From positions 36,393-77,152 of the forward strand of contig JAHBMJ010004317.1 of the NCBI GenBank assembly GCA_018398765.1: 40,760 nucleotides of DNA, given 5' to 3'. Shown one piece after another: positions 12,643 to 22,609 of the stretch (position 1 is the first letter of the stretch; each line of letters starts with the position of its first letter). Position numbers and translations under genes: made by a program. This stretch comes from Chromera velia (taxonomy: Eukaryota > Sar > Chromeraceae). Below the pieces are notes generated by a model, which was given only the letters and a program-made list of their open reading frames with translations, was not told the DNA's origin and made no database searches.

Positions 12643-12784
12643 AAGAACGTCTGCATCTCTCTTTAAATCCGCCATTCTTTCCATTTTTCTGTTTCCAAAT
12701 CCGTACATGCGGTACGTACTCGAGATTCGAGAAAAGACGGAGAAGACCGCCTTTATCGCAGTGGGATCGCCAGGTGTCCCACAG
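12643..12784 (+). CDS. Possible orphan exon
   Basis: Plus-strand reading gives NPYMRYVLEIREKTEKTAFI followed by AVGSPGVPQ, ending at a good donor CCACAG|GTAGGC (12785). The peptide looks protein-like. Its start is uncertain and no partner exon was found before the AT-rich island that begins near 12880. It may be a gene fragment cut off by that island, or chance. Confidence 0.2.
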
Positions 12785-12879
12785 GTAGGCAAAAAAGGGA
12801 GGTAAACGTGCGTGCAGGCAGGCTTTCACTTCATTAATTGGTTGCATTGAACAACTTTTGTTGATCATACAGTGCTAGA

Positions 12880-14020
12880 GGGAGCGCTTTTCTATTTATG
12901 ACTGTCCAAGTGATTTTAAGTGAGAGTCTTCATATATATACAAGTGTTTACACCAATCTTGTCTAGAATCTTGCAGAGCTACCTAAGGTTACACTATCGA
13001 TCATTTCCAAAAAGTATTTTAAAAATATAATGTTTAATTTAAATTGTTTTGTTACTAGTTTTGTTATAGATACAGATGTGTACTTATGTGTATGTATATA
13101 TATATATATATATATATATACATACGTATACTTGATAGAATTCCATCGAATTATTTGTATGTACGATCTCTTGCATGAACATGGGCTGCTGGGAGCACGG
13201 CTCCACTTTAGCAAAGCCAACTTCATTCATTCATTCATTCATTCATTCATTCAAACATTCATGTATATGCTGGTGTATGTGTGTATAATATATATATATG
13301 AATTAATATGAATGAATGAATGAATGAATGAAGTTGGCTTTGCTATATATATATATATATATATTAGGGGGCGGGGGGGAACTGCATTTAAGATCAGTTC
13401 CTAGCACGTCCGCCTCACTCTTAATCTTCCATCCGTTCACGTATAATGAATAGACTAATACACATTTTGCATGGCGGGCACTAGTTCCTAGATTTAGAAT
13501 AGATGGGACAAACCGGAACCTTTTGACAGACTAGGCTAGGTCCGCCCATTATACACAGGGACGCGGCATGCATAACAAAAACCTCAATCATCAGTTTAAA
13601 CTTAATTAATTTCTAGATTAATTTCTTCTATTCGTTCTTTTAGACCTAACTTTTTTTCTAGTTGCTTTCTAGCTTTCTTTTAAATCAAAATAAGGACCAT
13701 TAAAGGTTTATGTTCACGATAATTTCTAGATAATTTCTATAGGATATAATTTGGGCATCAAATTTCTAGTAAAATTTTCTAGGAAATTTTGCGTATACAT
13801 GGATCGACAGTCTCGAAAACAGACCTTTGCAGTACTTTGAAGCGTCATGTACTCTGGGAAATTTCAACCCTAGTTTCAACCCCTTGAACCCAGCGTCCCA
13901 GGGAAAGAGTATCATAACACCTTAAATACCATGCATGCATGCTCACGCTCAAGGACTCTTTCTTCAGGTATCGTGACGATGCAGACTCTCTTGCAGTCTG
14001 TACGTCAATCGATGACCCTT
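12880..14020. other. AT-rich island
   Basis: This stretch is AT-rich, with TA dinucleotide arrays (about 13093-13121 and 13345-13364) and many TTTCTAG/CTAGATT words. It includes a large palindromic structure (listed separately). No coding frame is supported. It resembles the islands at 3100-4180, 26.2-27.1 kb and 35.3-36.2 kb. Confidence 0.5.
13210..13345. repeat. Palindromic element with CATT/AATG arms
   Basis: AGCAAAGCCAACTTCATTCA with further CATT repeats (from about 13210) is mirrored by an AATG array that leads into TGAAGTTGGCTTTGCT (to about 13345). Arms are roughly 35 bases and the loop about 65 bases. The unique 16-base outer sequence is perfectly inverted, so this is more than two chance microsatellites. 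Confidence 0.7.
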
Positions 14021-16732
14021 CATGGGGAACAATCTAAGGAACAATGGTTGTTTTAGGTACGAATGAACATGATTTCACGTCAAGGAAGGGGTTGGACAGA
14101 CAACGCAGCGCATACATGAAGGCCGTCTTTGCTTCACAACAGGACATCGATAACAAAAGGTCCAGAAACAGATCAGGAGCGAGGCAAATGCACCGACAAC
14201 TCACCCAGCTCACGTTATCATGCAAAAAGTCGATTAGAAAGAAGGGACAGAGCTAGGTACGGAGCCAGCCAGCCAGCAGTCGGCCGCAAAGGACCATTCA
14301 AGTCATCATGCAGACAAAGATTGGAAAGATCTTTCTGAATTCAGATGATACAACGCTTTTTAGATCGGCACACACACATGGAACAGGACGCATGCATGCT
14401 ACACGCGAATTAATTATTGGGATGAACCCCAGCCCGACCCGACCACCCCCAAAGAGGAAGGAAGTTGAACGTTCAACCAATCAGAGTGAAAGACCCTGTC
14501 TGCTTCCCTCGTGTTTTCTCCTTTTTGACGATGTTCTTGCATTCATTTCCTTTCCCTTCCTCTGCTCTCTTTTTGTCTCCTCAGAGTGGGCTGGCCCCTG
14601 CATGTGTTCAGTTGACAGAAACGGCAGCGGCCCCTGGCCCCCCCCAAGAGGAAAGAGCCGTAAGAGCGCGACGTTCAACGCACAGCAAGCAGCACAGACA
14701 GGCAAGAAAACATGCGTCGACAAAGGCAAGAATGCAAAGCAGCAGTCACAGGCAGGAAAAAACAAAGAACCAAAGTAACGAGACAACAAAAGGAACGAAA
14801 AAATGCGCAACGAGAGAGGGATCCTTTCATCAGTCCGCTCCTCTCCAGCACCTTTTGCGAAGAAAAGAAGAAGAAGAAAGGAAGCCACGAAGAGAAAGTG
14901 CCCTTTAAACATTCCTCCAGTCACGTTCCTTCAACCCAAAGTCAAAGAACGGAAGGAGAAAGCAGGGAACGAACACAGACAGAAAAGTAGAAAGACCGAC
15001 AGAAACAAAAGAAAGACAGAGAGAGAGGGGCAAAGAGAATGGCAGAAAGAAAGAAAGAAAGAAAGCAAGAAAGAAAAAAAGAAAGAAAGAAAGAACGAAC
15101 GAAAGAAAAGAAAGACAGACAGACAGACAGAAAGAAAGAAAAGAAAGAAAGAGAACGAAAACGAATGAATGAATGAATGAACGAATCAATGAATGAATGA
15201 ATGAACGAATCAATGAATGAATGAATCCGTCCACATCCAATCAGGAAGACAGGCAGGAGCTTCTCTGCTCCTTTGCCCCACATTTCCGTTTGTACTCAGC
15301 AAATTGGCGCAAGCGTGCGTGCACTTTTCCTTTTCTCTGTCGGCATTTTGGCGTGTCAGATGTTCTTGCTTTCTCCGTTGCTTTCTTTCTTTCTTTCTTT
15401 CCTTTCGTGCACACACACATGCAGTGAGCAGCTCGAGAAGGAAGTCCGACCCTTTTCCCAAGAGACTTCTTTTCTTTTGATCTCCCTCGCCTGTGATTCA
15501 CGACGCTTCTCTGAAGGCCCCACCCCTTTTTCCTGCAGTCCCTGGCACAAATTACCCTCTGCTTTCATTACATGCTTGCTTCTTCTTGCCTGCCTGCCAG
15601 CCTGCCAGCCAGTTTCCACCGAAACTCCACTGCTGCCGCGAGAGGGAGGCTCTGTCCACCAGGATGACCAGAAATGGACAGGCCCCCCTGGCTTCCTCCT
15701 CCTCTCTTTGTCCTTTTTCTTCCTTCCCTCTTTCCTCGTGACCTTCTCAGAAGGCAGGGAGGGAATCGGGAATTCAAGAAGTGAACAGAGAGAGTCAGAA
15801 AGAACATGGGGGCTCCAACGACTGCAAGTGGAAGGAACAGCCACAGAAACTGCATGACCAACCAACAGGCTTCGGGACCCTCCGTCGCCAAGAGGGAGCG
15901 CAAATCATCTACCACCAGCTGTCTCCACCCACCCATCCCATCTTGTGCCTCCCACCTTGCCGTTTCTTTCCTCTTTGACCAGGTTCACTTTGCATCCACT
16001 TCCCGAACAGAGAAAGAGAGAGAGAGAAAGATAGACACACACAGAAAGGAAGGGAAGGTAGGGAGAACAAAAGAGAAAAGGAAGGCCCAAAAGAAAGAGC
16101 TAAGTAGAAAGAATGAACAAAGTCACCAGACAGACAGATAAACAGACAGACAAAAGAGGCCCATTCATTTTTTACAAACGCTGACAAAGAGAAATACTCC
16201 ATGCTGACAAGCACGGGAGGGAGGGAAGATCATGCATCGATTGAAAAACACTGGAGGTCTACAAATAAAATCAAGTGACTGGAGAAAAGTCGGTTTGCAC
16301 CTTTCCGCTATGCCGACAATTTCTCGTATCCACTGACCGACCGAAAGACGAGGCACGATCATGCACCTTAATTCCTTCTCTTACCCACCCAATCTCTACA
16401 TTGCCTCACTCAATCGGTTTTCACTTTGACCAACCAACAGCCCATCAGATCAGGGAGAAACGAGACTGACGAGAGGGAAAGAAAGAAAGAAACGGGAGGC
16501 AGATGACTGCTCAACAGATTCTTTTGATTCTCCCTCCCTCTCTGTTCTCGTTCAGCCACGCACCTGGCAGACAGCGAAGGGTCCTTCAGTCACTCATTCA
16601 CGATGTCTGAGACAAATGGAAATCATCATAAAAAGTTCTCTTCACCCGTTCATTCCTCTTAACTCTCTGCTTTATTTTCCTCAAGAAAACTTCTTTCTTT
16701 CTCTAGTATTTTCGTGCTCATTTCCAGCTTCT
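14021..16732. other. Non-coding stretch rich in purine/pyrimidine repeats
   Basis: GAAA/GAAC arrays (about 15044-15150) and a GAATGAAT.. array with a 24-base higher-order period containing ACGAATCAAT (about 15164-15228) dominate. Open frames of 100-190 codons occur on both strands over the same bases (for example 15273-15857 plus against 15356-15865 minus) and show repeat-driven composition. No exon with a credible partner was found. Confidence 0.5.
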
Positions 16733-18433
16733 TCACTGGACTGCTCTTCGGAGTCTCACTGGTCTCTCTTTCTCCTTTTCCCTCTGCTCTTGATGTTGTA
16801 CTTCAATCAGTGCAGGCTTCGGGAGCATCACCTGTACCCCCGTCGTCATGTCTGCACCGCTATTGGCCCCGCTATACGATGTGCCCAGACGCCGTCCGGC
16901 CAGGACACCGAAGACGACCGACTGGGTGTGGGGGACAACCACGGTATTCAGGCCGTGTGCGATGTTCTCAGGGGTCACGTAGGGCAGCCCTGCCTCGAGA
17001 GCAGACACGACCGAGTTGTCAACCAACTGGGCGATGCGGTCGACGAAGTTCGCTGCAGGGAGTTAGGAACACACACACAAGCACACATGAGGGACAAAGA
17101 GATAAGGAAGGGGAATTGGGTGGATTCTGAGACAAACAAAGAGGGGAGAAAGGGGAAGGAGGGAGAATCAGCGAGGGAAGGTGGCGATGTCTGCTTTCCA
17201 AAATATGCCACAATTCGCAATTGCGGTTTCATGCTGCTCACATGTCTCTGAAGGATTCAGAGAAAAAGCCGTTGAATCAGAACGAAAAAAAGACAAATGA
17301 ATCCTGCCTCCTGTGACCTGACGCACGCACACACATACACACCCTGACGGACTGACTGACTGACCGAAGTCAGGATCGGATGAGAGACCGGGTCCGACAG
17401 ACATCATGAAAGACTCTGCAATGACACCAGAGACGCTCTCTGCGCTTTTGTGTTTTCCCACTTGGAGTGCAGTCAGACCGTGGAATTCTCTGCTCTCCTT
17501 AACGGCCTTCTTCAACAAAACCCACCCCCCTCCTCCGTTCGGTCCCCCCACCCCGGGGCCGATGAAGCCGAACAATTTCGCGAACACCCCGAGGAAATCG
17601 CCTGCAAGGAGCTGCTTGAACATGTCGAACAATCCAGAGAATCCGCCCCCCGCGAGCTGCCCCATCAGAGAGCACAGGATGGTCGAGAAGACCCCCCCGA
17701 AACCGTCAGGGTTGAACAGTCCTCCCAAAAGTCCCGTCAGACCCTGCATCAGGCCGTCACCGGCAAACCCCAAAAGCCAGCTGTACTGCGTGAAGGTCTT
17801 GTAGAGGTTGTACAGCTCATCGTCTAGCTCGGAATTTCTCAAATGGTCCCAGCCGTAATACCCCGAGGGGGAGGGCGGGATGTACCTGCAGGCAGGCAGC
17901 GCACGTAGGAGTGGAATTACAGGTCGTGGGTTCTTTCACTGCTCGATCGTGCAGTGAAAGAGGCTGAAGAGGACACACACACACAGACACACGCAGGCAA
18001 GCAAGGACACGCACAAATGGTGAAACAGGAAAATGGAGAGGGAGAGAGAGAGAGAGAGAGAGAGAGTAGACAGAGACAAACAAAGACACAGACAGACTAT
18101 ATCACACAGACAGACAGACAGACAGACAGACTGCATGTTTCTTCTTCTTCTCCCTCCTTTTCTTCATGAACACAGACAGACAGACAGACAGACAGACCAG
18201 GGTCCGAGGACGGGAGGGACGAGCCAGCTGTATGGTTCCTTGTTCCATCCGGGGCCGGGTCCGACCCCTGGCACGGGAGTGGTCGAGGCTTGTGCGTTTC
18301 TCTGAATGAGGGCAACGTCTGCCTGCTGGGATGTTCTGTTGTTGTTGGAAGAGACGGGGGATGGAGAAGAAGCCTGCAGAACGGAGACAGGGAAAGGGAG
18401 AAGGAGGGAGATGAGGAAAAGGGTGAGTTTCAT
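16733..18433 (-). CDS. Secreted protein, paralog A, about 358 aa
   Basis: Three exons (minus): 18433-18198, 17885-17365, 17052-16733, with junction phases 2 and 1 consistent. It begins with a clear signal peptide (MKLTLFLISLLLPFPVSVLQ), followed by an S/T/N/P-rich region ending GPW. The mature part starts YIPPSPSGYYGWDHLRN and has helical stretches, then a Gly/Phe-rich amphipathic middle (GLTGLLGGLFNPDGFGGVFS; LLAGDFLGVFAKLFGFIGPG). The C-terminal exon reads ANFVDRIAQLVDNSVVSALE... and ends in a charged tail. No known family is recognised. The neighbour at 18474-19936 has a similar length, the same phase-2 intron directly after a PW pair, and a similar Gly/Leu/Phe-rich core, so they look like tandem paralogs. 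Likely extracellular or vesicular. Donors 1 and 2 run into GTCT and GTCA arrays. Confidence 0.68.
18107..18186 (-). repeat. Dispersed TCTG-linked repeat, inverted copy
   Basis: Inside intron 1 of paralog A, a core of about 45 bases (read on the minus strand: TGTTCATGAAGAAAAGGAGG, then GAGAAGAAGAAGAAACAT) is bounded on both sides by TCTG arrays. The same core sits on the plus strand at about 30445-30480 and 30757-30797, again beside TCTG arrays. Confidence 0.75.
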
Positions 18434-18473
18434 TTTTTTAACTTTTGGAAGAATTCTGCGCCTCTTCTTCTGT

Positions 18474-19936
18474 TTACGCGGTACAGAATGTCTCATGAGG
18501 TGTCGTCATCTTTCTGTTCTTTCGCGCTGTGCTCTCTTTGCAGCTTCCGTGAGAAGACGCCATTCCCGACTCAGAGAGGGGGGAGCGGCCAGGGGGAGAA
18601 AGGGACTGTGAGAAGCTAGGAGCGTAGAGATGTTTTTTTCCCGGACAGAGACGGAGAGAGAGAGAGAGAGAGAGAGAATGTGGATTGACTGACTGACTGA
18701 CTGACCGCAGAGGCTCTTCCCCTTGAAGCAGACATCTGAAGAAGACTTGGTGCAGTTCTGAGCCCTGTCTCTCTCTCTGGCCGGACACTGAGTTCTCCCC
18801 GCAATTCCAGAAGGGCCTCTGCGTCCATTCCGATCACTTTGGAAACCGCGGAGGCAAAAAGGGAGTTGGCGGTGCTTGCGGCAAATTGGCAGTTTGGGGG
18901 GGACATAAAGGGGAGGCCGAAGGAGAAGAGGGACTTGAAGAGACCTTCAAGAAGGGCCCCCAGATTCCCCATGAAACCGTCAAAGAACGCTGTGTTCCTT
19001 AGCTCGGCAGGGGCATAACTCTCAATGCCCACAGCCACTGAGTGTACTGCGTAAACAGAGGAAGAAGGGTCCGCGAGGTCGAGGGCTTTGTCGGCAATAA
19101 AGGAACCGAAGCGTGTGAGGTTTGCAAGGAACAGAGGGAAGTTGGGATTGTTTTGCAGGGGCCCTGTCAGCAGAGAGACCAACTTCAACACTCTGTCTCC
19201 TTCTGTCTCCAGAGAGGCTGACTCGTTGTAAATCCAGCTCGCTCTCTCTGCTACTGCCTCAAACATCATGTCCTTCCCTGCAGGAGTGCCTTCTCCCGAG
19301 TAGCTGTGGAGAATGGAGGAAATTTTGGTCTCAGCTGAGGCCGCAAACACCTCCCCGCTCTGCCCGAACTTCCACCAGTCCCCCCAAGAGAAGGATTTCA
19401 GGAAATCAGAAAACGACTGAAACGAAGAATCCATGCCCAACGCCATTCCCTGAGGGGGAGTCGGGATCGTGCCGTTCTTGTCCATCAACCACTTCTTCCA
19501 ATTCTCCCACCTGTATTCAGTGCACGCAGTCAAGCAATGAAGCAAGCAGGCAGGCAGGCACATCGATATCAGACAAATGCAAATTCCCGATACTTCCACT
19601 TTTTTAAAATGCAGTGATCCGTTCCTTCTCCTCGGGTTCAGCAGAGGGAAGAAGCATTTTCTTGGAGAAGAGGTTGCGAGCGGGGCCGTGGCCGCGAAGG
19701 AAACGTAAAAAAGAACAAAAACAAAAACACGGACTCGTTGACGGCTTGACTGACTGACAGACTGACTCACTGACTGACCAAGGCTGTCCCTCCAAGTTTC
19801 GTGAGAAGTCGACAGAATTGCTCGAGGGGGGGGCCGACGTGGGAGCAGGGGTAGGGGCAGGGGGAGAAGGGGTTGTGGTGGTTGTGACAGGAACTGCAGA
19901 GAGACATTCGTTGGTAGGGGAGGGGGATGCAGTCAT
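18474..19936 (-). CDS. Probable secreted protein, paralog B, about 364 aa (N-terminus uncertain)
   Basis: Exons (minus): 19936 or 19893 down to 19779, 19510-18706, 18605-18474, with consistent phases 2 and 0. After a T/P/A/S-rich stretch (VPVTTTTTPSPPAPTPAPTS) comes ...EGQPW, then a globular domain starting WENWKKWLMDKNGTIPTPP. Its helical core contains GNLGALLEGLFKSLFSFGLP and ends near a basic/Ser-rich tail. Intron 1 follows PW in phase 2, exactly as in paralog A. No good signal peptide precedes the first ATG (19936). An excellent acceptor (TGTCTCTCTGCAG at about 19894) would accept the phase-1 donor of the upstream CAP gene at 20405, so B could be the C-terminal part of a CAP fusion. The stop lies only about 40 bases from the ATG of paralog A, which is unusually tight. 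Confidence 0.6.
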
Positions 19937-20039
19937 TTTCGGGTTATGCTCAACCTTTTGTTTCTCCTTTGCGGCAGAGCCTGTCTTCGGAATAGTGCAC
20001 GAGCCACGCCGTCGAAGCATTTATCTCATTCCCCCACTC

Positions 20040-20125
20040 TCACTGACTCAAGGCTTGCTTGGCCTCCGCTTCGCACTGGGCTTCGCTTTTTGAGTTTCTC
20101 CGGCCAACCATCGATGCCTCGCATC

Positions 20126-20171
<46 letters not shown>

Positions 20172-20976
20172 ACAATTAATTACAAATACTGCGAAATTGA
20201 TAGAGGCGGCAACAAAAGAACAAGCCCTCTCCAAAGAACGCAAAGGGATGAATTGCAGACAAAGATAAAGAGACGGGGGATTCGAGGGCCTCCTCTTTAT
20301 TTTTTTTCTTTCAACAGGAAAAAAATGTTAGGTCTACCGTCTTCCATTCCTCCTGAGCATCTCCTTCTGTTTCCAATGTACTCCTCCTTTTTCCACCCAC
20401 TCACCGGCGGCGTTTGGCGTCTTGCAGTCGGTCTTCGAGTTGCTCCCCTTGATTCGGCACACATACAGGGGACCGTCTGCCCCAAGGTTGGGGTTCACAC
20501 CACACCCAAGTTTATCTGCTCCCTTCCACACCATGGCCTTGAAGTTTTTGGTGGGCCCTCCCCCCCCGCTGGCCCAGAAGGTCTCCTGGGCATACCACAT
20601 CGCCGCCACGTCTGCAGCTGAACTCTGGCGCCTTCCCATGTTCTCCTCAGCAGGCCCGACACAAGGAGGGAGGTCCAGAGCGCCGGCAAGGGCCCACTGG
20701 CCCTGGTTCGCCCAGCCTTGGGCTGAGTTAGCAAGGCAATTATCCCACTTGAGGAAGGGGGCGTCGTGCCTGCACAGAGAGAAGCAAAACGAAATCAGGA
20801 GTCTTCAAATGTAAAAAGAGCGGCAGCGCGGAAATTGAAAATGCAAAGAACCCGACGGACATGCATCTGTATTTGTTGAAGATGACCAGCCACTCTTCTG
20901 GGCCTCTGTGGGCATGTGCCTCCCGAGAAAGAAAACAACCAGCCGCCAGGAGGAAGCTAGAGACAAGACGGAGCAT
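20040..20976 (-). CDS. CAP/SCP superfamily (PR-1-like) secreted protein, about 188 aa
   Basis: Exons (minus): 20976-20861, 20769-20405, 20125-20040, with phases 2 and 1 consistent. A signal peptide (MLRLVSSFLLAAGCFLSREA) leads to the classic CAP start FNKYRCMHDAPFLKWDN, comparable to NKYRxxHGAPPLKW in family members. AEENMGRR is equivalent to the GEN motif, NFKAMVWKGADKLGCGV to the HFTQVVW..GCA motif, and PLYVCRIKG to the YVVC motif. The histidine of the second motif is replaced by Asn, so the usual metal-binding pair looks incomplete. After the CAP core, DCKTPNAAG joins a short Cys/Ala/Glu tail ending QALSQ and TGA. Alternatives: no splicing at 20405, with a stop at 20334, or splicing straight into 19893 to form a CAP-paralog B fusion. 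CAP proteins are typically extracellular and bind sterols or act in defence or adhesion; the role here is unknown. Confidence 0.78.
20129..20166. repeat. CA dinucleotide microsatellite
   Basis: A nearly pure CA array lies immediately upstream (in minus-strand sense) of the acceptor of the last CAP exon, so on the coding strand it forms a TG-rich tract ending in GCAG. Confidence 0.9.
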
Positions 20977-21951
20977 CTTGAGTCTCTGGTTGGGTGGATA
21001 TTTTGGTTGTCGTCTCACAGATACACTCTGGAGGGGCGACGTCAAACAGAATGGGAATTTTCTCCTTCTCACTTTGAGCAAGTCGCACAATCCAATCTTT
21101 CAAACGCAGGATTTACACGAGTAACCTCTTGTGGGAAGCGGTTCAGAGGGCCGTGGCATTCAGAAGGAGGGCAATCAATGGTGTTAAAGGATGTTGAAAG
21201 TAGATCAAATGGAAGGAAATTTAATCACTTTTCAGGCCGGAGACGGATTCATTTTTGTTTCACTTTTTTTTTTTGCAAAGTGGCCCCGGAAAGTCTCTCT
21301 AGTCGCACGGCCCTGGAAAGCGATTAAATTTGGATCTGACACGGGCCGGAGCCATCCATGGAACGCAGACGCGCATTTGTACGATGTATCGCCTCGGGGG
21401 GCAGCTCAGCTCTGCTGAGATCAGCCGAGAGGCCCTGAGATCGCACGCATTCGCATAACGCATTTTTTCATTTTTGAGGGGGGGATCAGTTCTGTCTCCG
21501 TCACGGTCGGTATTACCCGAATTCCAAAATATGCCCCTCAAGCAACTCGCACGGAGCCATGATTACGTATGCTTTACTTACTTTGCACATGCGTACCCCT
21601 CAAGTGTAACTTACACAGAGTTACTAGGAGTTGCACATACATTTACTATACTTACTATGGGCTAGGGAATCCCGCAAATCCGCTGGGGGGGCACTTCCTT
21701 CCCAAAACATCATCTCCGTAGCCGCTCACACGGAGCTTACACGGGATTTTTCCTTGGCGACTTTGACGCGCGGGGACCCTGGAAAGTCCATTACTATATT
21801 GCACATTCACTTTCACGGATGAGCCTTTTTTTTTTTAGCCACACGCGCGCGCGTGCACACGTTCTTTTAGACACAAACCATGCGCCCTTTGACTGGCCTC
21901 AGAAAGACCACCACCTAAAATAGTCCCGCAAACGAAAAATTAACCAAACGC

Positions 21952-22368
21952 TATACGGGTGAGTGCCTTAATTACGTGCGCCCGCGAAAAAGGTGAGTGC
22001 CTTAGAATTGAAATTATCCGGCTGGGGATATTTGACGGGCCATAAAATTGGTATAAATGTTTGACGGGTTATGGATTTTTGACGAGCCAGGCTATTTTGA
22101 TGGGCCACGCTATTTTGATGAGCCAGGGATATTTCACGGGCCTGGTAATCTTGACCAACTCATTTTTTTGACAAGCCAGGATATATACGACGCACGCGGT
22201 CCCGAAAAGCATAGTCTTGTCTTGTCGTATATACTTCGCGCGTGTTGCCGTGGCCCCCGCCCCATGGCAGCACACAAGACATGCCTAAGCCCCCGATGGT
22301 GTGCACCAATCAAATGTGAGCGGACCCCCTAAATGGCACTCACCCAACTGGTTGGGTGTATCCCGTAT
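21952..22368. repeat. Element with inverted ends TATACGGG + TGAGTGCC
   Basis: The left end reads TATACGGGTGAGTGCC. The right end reads GGCACTCACCC (22334-22344), a 15-base insertion, then TCCCGTATA. The two halves of the left end are thus found inverted at the right end, separated by a short GGTTGGGTG-containing spacer. GGTGAGTGCCTTA is also repeated directly at about 21993. Length is about 417 bases, consistent with a non-autonomous transposon remnant. Confidence 0.45.
22028..22192 (+). repeat. Degenerate ~18-base tandem repeat, unit TTTTGAYGRGCCAGGCTA
   Basis: Eight or so imperfect units start at about 22028, 22059, 22076, 22094, 22113, 22131, 22150 and 22170, each with TTTGAC/T followed by GGGCCA or GAGCCA. 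The spacing of 16-20 bases varies. A frame through the array reads as FDEPGYFDGPRYFDEPG, but no start, splice site or flanking exon supports coding. Confidence 0.6.
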
Positions 22369-22609
22369 ATTAATATATATAGCTCGGCAAAGCGCGATCG
22401 CGCGGCAATCAAGGCAATCAAATTTAGCTCGGAAACTGCATGAATGCCATGCGGACACAATCGATTTCGTCCAGTCTTAGAAGACACCATGCAGCTGACC
22501 AGAGCTCACCGTCCTCACGTGTAGTTTCTCTGCATCTTCTGTCACTCTGCAGCCTTAAAGTCTGTTTTTGGAGTGCTTTCAAGTGAAGTTTTCAACCTTG
22601 CGTGCTAGA

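Larger units (their letters stand above)
20977..22609. promoter_or_regulatory. Divergent intergenic region between CAP gene and Nramp gene, with repeats
   Basis: About 1.6 kb between divergent start codons. 21280-21850 contains repeated short words (CCC(T/C)GGAAAGTC at about 21286 and 21777; CTTACTT words around 21570-21660; a CGCGCGCG run near 21845). 21950-22370 carries a TIR-like structure and a degenerate tandem array (listed separately). 22380-22600 is ordinary sequence likely to include the Nramp promoter and 5' leader; no TATA box is convincing. Confidence 0.4.

Noticed and set aside
15273-15865. Overlapping 170-195 codon frames on both strands
   Set aside because: Antisense pairs of similar length in a repeat-rich spacer; neither shows protein-like conservation features.
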